64,000 nt of DNA from Streptomyces tirandamycinicus. Lineage in GTDB: Bacteria > Actinomycetota > Actinomycetes > Streptomycetales > Streptomycetaceae. Within the stretch, counting starts at the first letter, position 1. Each line of letters opens with the position of its first letter. Of this stretch, positions 57,209-64,000 are shown piece by piece. Made by a program: the position numbers and the translations under genes. Below the pieces are notes generated by a model. That model worked only from the letters and a program-made list of their open reading frames with translations, searched no databases and had not been told where the DNA came from. The DNA lies in NCBI RefSeq assembly GCF_003097515.1, contig NZ_CP029188.1, forward strand, positions 2,792,501-2,856,500, in the 5' to 3' direction.

Positions 57209-59545
57209 TCAGACCGCTGCGACGACCTTGGGCTCGTCGGGCGCGGCCGCGGTCGCCGCCGATGCCCCGGAGGTCCTCCGCAGCCCCTTCAGCAGGATGA
57301 CCAGGGCCGCGCTGATCACCGTGCCGGCCGCGATGGCGAGGAGGTAGAGGAACGCGTTGCCGATCAGCGGCACGACGAAGATGCCGCCGTGCGGCGCCCG
57401 CAGTGTGCACTCGAAAGCCATCGACAGGGCGCCGGTGACAGCGCCGCCGGCCATCACCGACGGAATCACCCGCAGCGGATCGGCCGCGGCGAACGGAATC
57501 GCGCCCTCGGTGATGAACGAGGCGCCCAGCACCCAGGCCGCCTTGCCGTTCTCACGCTCGGCCTTGCTGAACAGCCGGCCGCGTACCGTCGTGGCCAGTG
57601 CCATCGCGAGCGGGGGCACCATGCCCGCCGCCATCACGGCCGCCATCACCTTCAGCGAACCCTCCGTGGGGCTGGCGAGGCCGCCGACCGCGAACGTGTA
57701 CGCGACCTTGTTCAGCGGGCCGCCCAGGTCGAAGCACATCATCAGGCCGAGGACGGCGCCCAGGATGACCGCGTTCGCACCGCTGAGGCCGTTCAGCCAG
57801 TCGGTAAGGGCCTGCTGGAGCGAGGCGAGCGGCTTCCCGATCACCAGGAACATCAGGAAGCCGACGACCGCCGAGGAGATCAGGGGGATCACGACGACGG
57901 GCATGATGCCGCGCAGCACGGCGGGCACCCTGACCTTCTGGATGGCGAGCACCACGGCGCCGGCGAGGAGTCCGGCGACCAGGCCGCCGAGGAAACCGGC
58001 CTTGATGGTGATGGCGATCGCGCCGCCGACGAAGCCCGGGACGAGCCCGGGGCGGTCGGCCATACCGTAGGCGATGTATCCGGCGAGGACGGGGATCAGG
58101 AAGCTGAACGCCAGCCCGCCGATCTGGAAGAGGAGCGCGGCCCAGCTGGACTGGTCGCTCCAGACGAAGACCTCGGCGACGGACTTCGCACCGGTGATCT
58201 CGTAGCCGCCGACGGCGAACCCGAGTGCGATGAGCAGTCCACCGGCGGCAACGAACGGAATCATGTAACTGACGCCGGACATCAGCCACTTCCGGAGCCT
58301 GGTTCCGTAGCCCTCGCCGGGCTCACCCGCTCCCTCGACGGGGGTCGGCCGGGCCGCGGCCGTCACCTCGCCCCGGGCGGCCTTGTCCCGGGCCTCGGCG
58401 ATCAGCTCGGCGGCCCGGTTGATCCCGGCCTTCACCCCGACGTCCACGACGGGCTTGCCGACGAAGCGCTCCTTGTCCCGTACGGGGATGTCATGGGCGA
58501 AGATCACGGCGTCGGCCGCGGCGACGACGCCCGGGTCCAGCCGGGTGAACCCGGCGGATCCCTGCGTCTCCACGGCGACCTCGACCCCCGCCTCCTGCCC
58601 GGCCCGCTCGATGGCTTCGGCGGCCATATAGGTGTGCGCGATACCGGTGGGGCAGGAGGTGACGGCGACGATCCGGAAGGGCCTGGCCGAGGGCTCTCCG
58701 GCACCCGGCCCGTCCCCGCCCTCCGCGGCCTCGTTCTTCACAGCTTCGTTCTCCGCGGTCCCGGCCCTTGGAGCTTCGGCTTCGTTCTCCGGGGTCTCGG
58801 CCTGTGCGGCTTCGGCCCTCGCGAGTTCGCTCTCCGCAGCCCTGCTCTTCTCGTCGCCGCCCTTCTGGTGGCTGCTCTTCACCGTGGTGCTCGTCTCCGC
58901 CCCGGTCGCCACGGCCTCGCTCGTCGCGGAAACGGCGGGTTCCGACACTGCGGGCTCAAGTCCGGCCGTCCCAGCCGGCATCGCCGCCCCCACGCCACCG
59001 GGAGCCGCCGGTGCCGCGCTCGTCGGCGGCTCTCCGCCCGACGATTCCCCTCGGCCACCGTTCGCCGCATCCGCGGGCCCGGTCGCCTGCACCGCCGACG
59101 GCTCGACGTCTCCGCGGACCAGCGCGGCCGCGGTCGTCGCCGAAGCCGTACCGCGGAGAGCGGTGGTGAACCCGGTGTCCGTCAACCGGCGGGCGAGGGC
59201 CGAGAGGATGGTCAGATGCGCGTCGTCGGCACCGGACGGGGCGGCTATGAGGAAGACGAGGTCCGCCGGGCCGTCCGGCGCGCCGAAGTCGATGCCGCCG
59301 GGGGCCCGCCCGAACGCCAGGGTGGGCTCGCTGACATGCGCACTGCGGCAGTGCGGGATACCGATGCCGCCGTCCAGCCCCGTGGGCATCTGCGCCTCCC
59401 GCGCCGCCACATCGGCCAGGAAGCCCTCGAGGTCGGTGACGCGGCCCAGCGCGACCATGCGCCGGGCGAGCGAACGAGCCGCCTCTTCCTTCGTGGCGGC
59501 GGCCAGGTCGAGGTCGACCAGGTCCGCGGTGATCATGTCACTCAT
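57209..59545 (-). CDS. fruA: PTS fructose transporter subunit IIABC (FruA)
   Basis: The 778-residue protein imports fructose as fructose-1-phosphate. EIIA fills residues 1-147, with the phosphorylated His65 in G-I-G-I-P-H-C-R-S. EIIB begins near 290 with C298 in V-T-S-C-P-T-G. EIIC has about eight or nine helices from residue 415. The 140-residue linker between IIA and IIB is Ala/Glu/Ser-rich and unusually long. Its start overlaps fruK by 4 bp. Confidence 0.95.
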   Translation of the reverse strand: MSDMITADLVDLDLAAATKEEAARSLARRMVALGRVTDLEGFLADVAAREAQMPTGLDGGIGIPHCRSAHVSEPTLAFGRAPGGIDFGAPDGPADLVFLIAAPSGADDAHLTILSALARRLTDTGFTTALRGTASATTAAALVRGDVEPSAVQATGPADAANGGRGESSGGEPPTSAAPAAPGGVGAAMPAGTAGLEPAVSEPAVSATSEAVATGAETSTTVKSSHQKGGDEKSRAAESELARAEAAQAETPENEAEAPRAGTAENEAVKNEAAEGGDGPGAGEPSARPFRIVAVTSCPTGIAHTYMAAEAIERAGQEAGVEVAVETQGSAGFTRLDPGVVAAADAVIFAHDIPVRDKERFVGKPVVDVGVKAGINRAAELIAEARDKAARGEVTAAARPTPVEGAGEPGEGYGTRLRKWLMSGVSYMIPFVAAGGLLIALGFAVGGYEITGAKSVAEVFVWSDQSSWAALLFQIGGLAFSFLIPVLAGYIAYGMADRPGLVPGFVGGAIAITIKAGFLGGLVAGLLAGAVVLAIQKVRVPAVLRGIMPVVVIPLISSAVVGFLMFLVIGKPLASLQQALTDWLNGLSGANAVILGAVLGLMMCFDLGGPLNKVAYTFAVGGLASPTEGSLKVMAAVMAAGMVPPLAMALATTVRGRLFSKAERENGKAAWVLGASFITEGAIPFAAADPLRVIPSVMAGGAVTGALSMAFECTLRAPHGGIFVVPLIGNAFLYLLAIAAGTVISAALVILLKGLRRTSGASAATAAAPDEPKVVAAV

Positions 59546-60495
59546 CGCGGGCTCCCTTGCTGGGTGATTGCGCGGTCCAGGGGGACGTCCGCGGTCACCA
59601 GGACCGCGGCGGGATCGAGGTCGGACGGCGTGGGCATCACACTGCCCGGAAGCTGGACGGCGGCCGCGCCGTGTGCGACGGCGGCGGTCAGGGCGTCCTC
59701 GCCGTCGCCGCCCGCGGCCAGGAACCCGGCCAGGGACGCGTCGCCGGCCCCGACGTCGCTGCGCACGGCGGCGACGGATGCGGCTCCGTAGAGGGTGCCG
59801 GCTTCGGAGACGAGGAGCTGCCCGTCGGCTCCGAGGCTGGCCAGCACCGCGCCCGCGCCGAGGGCGCGCAGTTCCTCCGCAGCCTTCACCGCGTCGCCGA
59901 CGGATGCCAGCGGACGGCCGACGGCCTCGGCGAGTTCGACGGCGTTCGGCTTGACGACGTCGGGCCGGGCGGAGAGCGCGGCGGTCAGGAACGGCCCGGA
60001 GGTGTCCAGTGCGACCCGGGCTCCCGACTCGTGCGCACGGGTGACGAGTTCGGCGTACCAGGACGGAGTCAGACCGCGCGGCAGACTGCCGCTGCAGACG
60101 ATCCAGTCGGCGGTGCGGGCGTGTGCTGCGACGGCCGACAGCAGCGCCCGCGACTCGTCCGGCGTGAGCTCCGGGCCGGGAGCGTTGATCTTCGTCAGAG
60201 TGCCGTCGGACTCCGCGAGCGCGATGTTGGAGCGGGTCGTTCCCGCGATCTGCACGGGCGCGGTCTCGATGCCCTGTCCCGCCAGCAGATCCGCCACGAG
60301 CGCACCGGGGGCGCCGCCGAGCGGCAGGACGGCGACGGTACGGTGCCCGGCGGCCGCGACCGCCCGCGACACGTTCACACCCTTGCCGCCGGGGTCCATG
60401 CGCTCACCGGTGGCCCGTAGCACGGTGCCGCGCTCGAGGTTGGGAATCTCGTACGTCCGGTCCAGCGAGGGGTTGGGGGTGACGGTGAGAATCAT
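59542..60495 (-). CDS. fruK: 1-phosphofructokinase
   Basis: The 317-residue PfkB-family kinase converts fructose-1-phosphate to fructose-1,6-bisphosphate. It begins M-I-L-T-V-T-P-N-P-S-L-D-R-T-Y, has G-G-K-G-V-N-V-S-R near residue 37 and the catalytic G-A-G-D-A-S-L-A-G near 250. Starts and stops overlap fruR and fruA by 4 bp each. Confidence 0.95.
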   Translation of the reverse strand: MILTVTPNPSLDRTYEIPNLERGTVLRATGERMDPGGKGVNVSRAVAAAGHRTVAVLPLGGAPGALVADLLAGQGIETAPVQIAGTTRSNIALAESDGTLTKINAPGPELTPDESRALLSAVAAHARTADWIVCSGSLPRGLTPSWYAELVTRAHESGARVALDTSGPFLTAALSARPDVVKPNAVELAEAVGRPLASVGDAVKAAEELRALGAGAVLASLGADGQLLVSEAGTLYGAASVAAVRSDVGAGDASLAGFLAAGGDGEDALTAAVAHGAAAVQLPGSVMPTPSDLDPAAVLVTADVPLDRAITQQGSPR

Positions 60496-61253
60496 GTACG
60501 TACCACTTCCGTGCCCGCGGCTTCGACGGCCGCGGCGTCCTCTGGGCTGAGCCCGCTGTCCGTGATGAGCACATCGACGTCGGCGAGGTCGGCGAAGCGG
60601 GCGAAGTGCTCCTCGCCGTACTTCGCGGAGTCCGCGAGCAGCACGACGCGGCGCGCGGCCGCGACGAGGGCCCGCTTGACCGCTGCCTCGGCGAGGTCGG
60701 GCGTGGTGAGCCCGCCGGCGGTGGAGAAGCCGTTGGTTCCGAGGAAGACCACATCGGCCCGGATCTCGCCGTACGCCCGCAGCGCCCAGGCGTCGACGGC
60801 TGCGCGGGTGCGGTGCCGGACGCGGCCGCCGACGAGATGGAGGTCGATGCCGGGGTGGTCGGCGAGCCTGGCCGCGGCGGGCAGGGCGTGGGTGACGACG
60901 GTGAGCGAGCACTCCAGCGGGAACGCTGCGGCCAGGCGCGCCACGGTGGAGCCGGCGTCGAGGACGACGCTGCCGTCCGCGGGGAGTTCGGCGAGAGCCG
61001 CCCGGGCTATCCGGTCCTTCTCGTCGGCCGCGGTGGACTCGCGCTCCGCGAGGTCGGGCTCGAAGTCGAGCCGGCCTGCCGGGATGGCCCCGCCGTGCAC
61101 CCTGCGCACCAGCCCCGCCCGGTCGAGCGCCTTCAGATCGCGCCGGATGGTCTCGGCGGTGACCTGGAACTCATCGGCGAGCGAGAGCACCTCGACCCGT
61201 CCGCCGTCGCGGGCGAGACGGAGGATCTCCTGCTGGCGCTCCGGAGCGTACAT
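60492..61253 (-). CDS. fruR: DeoR-family repressor of the fru operon
   Basis: The 253-residue regulator has the DeoR start M-Y-A-P-E-R-Q-Q-E-I-L and the helix-turn-helix V-T-A-E-T-I-R-R-D-L near residue 31. The sugar-phosphate binding domain has V-L-D-A-G-S-T-V near 97 and F-L-G-T-N-G near 170. It heads the fruR-fruK-fruA operon and would sense fructose-1-phosphate. Likely operators lie upstream. Confidence 0.93.
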   Translation of the reverse strand: MYAPERQQEILRLARDGGRVEVLSLADEFQVTAETIRRDLKALDRAGLVRRVHGGAIPAGRLDFEPDLAERESTAADEKDRIARAALAELPADGSVVLDAGSTVARLAAAFPLECSLTVVTHALPAAARLADHPGIDLHLVGGRVRHRTRAAVDAWALRAYGEIRADVVFLGTNGFSTAGGLTTPDLAEAAVKRALVAAARRVVLLADSAKYGEEHFARFADLADVDVLITDSGLSPEDAAAVEAAGTEVVRT

Positions 61254-61345
61254 GTGGGTCTACTTCCATTCCATGCCCGAACCTGTGGTTTCAACGCCAC
61301 AATACGCCCTGATTGCCACAAGGTAAACAGACTCGGGCATGAAAC
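61254..61345. promoter_or_regulatory. fruR promoter region with inverted repeats
   Basis: ATGCCCGA (61273-61280) and TCGGGCAT (61333-61340) are perfect inverted copies. Between them lie TGTGG/CCACA (about 61284-61301) and a second GCCACAA near 61315. These are the best FruR operator candidates. Confidence 0.5.
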
Positions 61346-61368
61346 AGGCACAGCCGGGCTTGGACCTA

Positions 61369-61392
61369 GCAGGCCGGTGGAGCACGGCCTGC
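61369..61392 (-). terminator. Terminator hairpin after the DHA2 exporter
   Basis: GCAGGCCG pairs with CGGCCTGC across 8 bases. It is 60 bp after the exporter stop and upstream of the fruR promoter. Confidence 0.6.
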
Positions 61393-61451
61393 CGATACGC
61401 GGTCCCCCGCGCAGGGCGCGCGGGAGCCCGCTGCATCGGCCTCGAGGCGAC

Positions 61452-63137
61452 TCAGTGCGACAGCGCCGGCTGCCGCCCGCCCTGTGCCCCGGCGTCCTTC
61501 CCCTCGCCCTCGTCCGGCTTCTCGCCCTCGTCCGGCTTCTCGCCCTCGTTCGCTCCTGTGTCGCCGCCCGCTCCCGTGTCCACGTCCGCCGCACCCGCAC
61601 CCGCGGCTTCGATGTGCCGTCCGGGGCGCGCGGGCAGCGCGAACATCATCAGGAGGATCACGGCGAGCACCCCCACGACCCACCACAGCGAGTTCCGGAA
61701 CGCGTCCGCGAAGACCCGGCCCACCGCGTCCTGCGAGGTCGGCGGCGTCTTGTCGACCACCGCGAAGAAGACGACCGAGACCAGCCCGAGTCCCAGGGCG
61801 TTGCCCATCTGAACGGTGGTGTTGATCAGCCCGGACGCCGAGCCGGCGTGCTCGCGCGGTACGTCCGACAGCACCGCGTCCGTCAGGGGCGCCACGATCA
61901 GCCCCATCCCCAGCCCCATGATCACCAACGGCGCCGCCATCTGCCAGGGCCCGATGCCCGTGCCGTACCGGCCGGACACCCAGATGTAGAGCAGCAGCCC
62001 GGACATCATGGCCAGTGCACCCGCCTGCAGCACCTTCCGCCCGAAGCGCGGCACCAGCTTCTGCACGGAGATCCCTGCGGCCAGCGAGACCGCTATGGAG
62101 AACGGCACACCGGTCAGGCCGGCCTCGATCGGGCTCCAGCCGAGGCCGATCTGCATGTACAGCGTCCAGACCAGGAAGAAGATGCCCATGACCACACCGA
62201 AGGCCAGCTGCACGGCGACTCCGGCGGCGAAGCTCTTCACCCGGAACAGCGACAACTCCACCAGCGGTGAACCGTCCCTGCGCGTCTTGTGGCGCTCGTA
62301 GGCCACGAAGGCGGCGAACACGAGCGGGCTCGCCGCCATGCACAGATGGCCCCACAGCGGCCAGCCGAGCTCGCGGCCGCGGGTGAGCGGATAGACCAGC
62401 ATGAGCAGTCCGGTGGTCACGAGCGCCACGCCGACCAGGTCGAGACGGAGTGCCTTCTCGGCCCGGGACTCGGTGATGTACTTCAGGCCGAGGACGAGCC
62501 CCGCGACGCCGACCGGCAGGTTGATCAGGAAGATGGGCCGCCATTCCAGCCCGAAGAGGTTCCACTGGGTGAGCAGGGCGCCGAGCAGCGGACCGGAGAC
62601 CGCGCCGAGCCCGACGATCGCGCCGAACATCCCGAAGACCTTGCCGCGTTCGTGGGCGGGGAAGGTCACATGGACGATCGCGAGGACCTGGGGCACCATC
62701 ATCGCGGCCATCGCGCCCTGCAGGAGCCGTGCGGCGACGAGCATCTCGGGTCCGGCGGCCAGTCCGCAGAGCGCCGAGGCGATCGTGAAGCCGCTGATTC
62801 CTATCAGGAAGAGCCTCTTGCGGCCGTAGATGTCACCGAGGCGGCCACCCGTGATCAGACCGGCGGCGAAGGCCAGCGCATAGCCGGCGGTGATCCACTG
62901 GATCGCACCAAACGACGCTCCGAGGTCGTGCTCGATCGACGGGATCGCGATGTTGACGATGGTCACGTCCACCAGGTCCATGAAGGCCGCGGTCATCACG
63001 ATGGCGAGGGCGGTCCAGCGGCGCCGGTCGGGGGCGGCGGCGTGGTCGGGAGCCGTATCCGGTACACGGTCGGGAGCCGTACCCGGTACGGCGGCGTGGT
63101 CGGGAGCCGTATCCGGTACGGCGGCGTGGGAGCTCAT
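61452..63137 (-). CDS. DHA2-family (EmrB/QacA) drug exporter
   Basis: The 561-residue protein has about 14 membrane helices. The DHA2 motifs are D-V-T-I-V-N-I-A-I-P in helix 1, G-G-R-L-G-D-I-Y-G-R-K-R (motif A), R-L-L-Q-G near residue 138 and G-P-L-L-G-A (motif C). The first 37 residues repeat D-T-A-P-D-H-A-A, from four DNA repeats of about 30 bp. The tail repeats G-E-K-P-D-E. It is divergent from a WYL regulator with a palindrome between them, suggesting that protein controls it. No ribosome site is visible. Confidence 0.91.
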   Translation of the reverse strand: MSSHAAVPDTAPDHAAVPGTAPDRVPDTAPDHAAAPDRRRWTALAIVMTAAFMDLVDVTIVNIAIPSIEHDLGASFGAIQWITAGYALAFAAGLITGGRLGDIYGRKRLFLIGISGFTIASALCGLAAGPEMLVAARLLQGAMAAMMVPQVLAIVHVTFPAHERGKVFGMFGAIVGLGAVSGPLLGALLTQWNLFGLEWRPIFLINLPVGVAGLVLGLKYITESRAEKALRLDLVGVALVTTGLLMLVYPLTRGRELGWPLWGHLCMAASPLVFAAFVAYERHKTRRDGSPLVELSLFRVKSFAAGVAVQLAFGVVMGIFFLVWTLYMQIGLGWSPIEAGLTGVPFSIAVSLAAGISVQKLVPRFGRKVLQAGALAMMSGLLLYIWVSGRYGTGIGPWQMAAPLVIMGLGMGLIVAPLTDAVLSDVPREHAGSASGLINTTVQMGNALGLGLVSVVFFAVVDKTPPTSQDAVGRVFADAFRNSLWWVVGVLAVILLMMFALPARPGRHIEAAGAGAADVDTGAGGDTGANEGEKPDEGEKPDEGEGKDAGAQGGRQPALSH

Positions 63138-63159
63138 GCGGGAGAAGCTAGGGCCCCTA

Positions 63160-63178
63160 TAGGACAGAACACGTCCTA
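63160..63178. promoter_or_regulatory. 19-bp palindrome between the exporter and the WYL regulator
   Basis: TAGGACAGAACACGTCCTA has TAGGAC/GTCCTA arms with a 7-base centre. It lies 23 bp from each of the two divergent start codons, the expected place for the WYL regulator operator. Confidence 0.65.
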
Positions 63179-63200
63179 GAAGCCTGCGAGGCTGACTCCC

Positions 63201-64000
63201 ATGACAGACACGCCGGCACGACTGCTGAATCTGCTGTCCCTGCTGCAGACGCCGCGCGAGTGGCCGGGCAGCGAACTCGCCGACCGGCTTCGGGTCAGCC
63301 CGCGCACGATCCGCCGGGACATCGGCCGGCTGCGCGACCTCGGCTACCCGGTGGAGGCGACGAAGGGCGCGGAGGGCGGGTACCGGCTTGTCGCAGGCGC
63401 GGCAATGCCGCCGCTGCTCCTCGACGACGAGGAGGCCGTCGCCATCGCCGTGGGACTGCGAGCGGGTGCCGGCCACGCCATCGAAGGCGTGGACGAGGCT
63501 TCCGTACGAGCCCTGGCCAAGCTGGAGCAGGTGCTGCCCGCGCGGCTGCGCCGACGGGTGTCCAGCCTCCAGAACGCGACGATCCCCCTCACTCGCGGTG
63601 ATGGAGCCACCGTCGACCCGCACACCCTCACCGCCCTCGCGGGGAGCGTGACCGGGCGGGAGCGGTTGCGCTTCGGCTACCGGTCCGGCGAGGGCGCGGA
63701 GTCGAAGCGGCTGGTGGAACCGCACCGGCTGGTGTCGACCGGCCGGCGGTGGTACCTGGTGGCGTACGACCTCGGGCGCGAGGACTGGCGGACGTTCCGG
63801 GTCGACCGCGTCCGTGACCCGTTCGCCACCGGCGCCCGTTTCACCCCGCGCGGGCTTCCGGCAGGGGGCGACGCGGCCGGGTTCGTCTCCGCTTCGATGG
63901 CCCGCAACCAGCCCGAACTGGCGCTGGACATCACCTTCGCGGCACCGGCGGACCGCGTCACCGCGCGGCTCCCGGGCTACCTCGGCAGACCGGAGCCGAC
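63201..64000 (+). CDS. WYL-domain (YafY-type) regulator, cut by the window end
   Basis: At least 266 residues are encoded and the frame is open to the last base. It begins M-T-D-T-P-A-R-L-L-N-L-L-S-L-L with an HTH (S-G/S-E-L-A-D-R-L-R-V-S-P-R-T-I-R-R-D). The WYL domain with R-R-W-Y-L-V-A-Y-D follows near residue 190. These proteins bind nucleotides or nucleic acid and act as repressors or activators. The short distance to the divergent exporter suggests regulation of it. Confidence 0.92.
   Translation, partial: MTDTPARLLNLLSLLQTPREWPGSELADRLRVSPRTIRRDIGRLRDLGYPVEATKGAEGGYRLVAGAAMPPLLLDDEEAVAIAVGLRAGAGHAIEGVDEASVRALAKLEQVLPARLRRRVSSLQNATIPLTRGDGATVDPHTLTALAGSVTGRERLRFGYRSGEGAESKRLVEPHRLVSTGRRWYLVAYDLGREDWRTFRVDRVRDPFATGARFTPRGLPAGGDAAGFVSASMARNQPELALDITFAAPADRVTARLPGYLGRPEP

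Overview
The window looks like chromosomal DNA of a Streptomyces or close relative. GC content is very high, most starts are ATG or GTG with 4-bp stop/start overlaps, and Streptomyces-type genes are present: an SsgA-like sporulation protein, the divisome receptor SepX/GlpR, a tricorn protease homologue, DUF6227 and DUF7848 proteins, and a FruA PTS transporter.

Layout. 0-7 kb: a penicillin-binding protein, a YbaK deacylase, a serine hydrolase, and a Co/Ni ECF transporter operon (cbiM/N, cbiQ, cbiO) with a probable nickel-responsive Nur box, divergent from an SsgA-like gene. 7-14 kb: an MmpL exporter with its TetR regulator and twin operators, then a tricorn protease. 14-19 kb: a three-gene redox operon (SDR, alpha/beta hydrolase, Baeyer-Villiger-type monooxygenase) divergent from a MerR regulator. 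19-27 kb: exonuclease III, GNAT, a secreted protease, an aldo/keto reductase, a bacilliredoxin missing one active-site Cys, and a small accessory module around a Fic/Doc protein. 27-36 kb: tRNA-Ala(CGC), then the operon galU-glp-moaC-mog-GNAT-sepX linking molybdenum cofactor and cell-division genes, a folate enzyme and a penicillin acylase. 36-44 kb: a K+/H+ antiporter whose stop codon carries an IS5-type insertion with a passenger ORF, an MFS pump, an FmdB zinc ribbon behind a CIRCE heat-shock operator, MTA phosphorylase and a CpaB-like protein.

44.5-53.7 kb: a 9,208-bp integrated element splits a host ltrA gene. It encodes a large serine integrase, a RecA-fold replication ATPase, an XRE/TPR regulator, ribbon-helix-helix proteins, a possible phage terminase small subunit and a chain of tiny overlapping genes, but no recognisable capsid, tail, portal or conjugation gene. 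Removing it exactly between the two GGTG cores restores an in-frame 411-residue LtrA. This composition suggests a phage satellite or small integrative replicating element, and it is the best candidate here for an undescribed system.

54-64 kb: a P1 peptidase, a DUF6227 protein, the fruR-fruK-fruA fructose operon, a DHA2 drug exporter, and a WYL regulator cut by the window end.

Long antisense ORFs opposite the GC-rich genes were treated as codon-bias shadows. Functions are read from sequence motifs only; no database search was possible.
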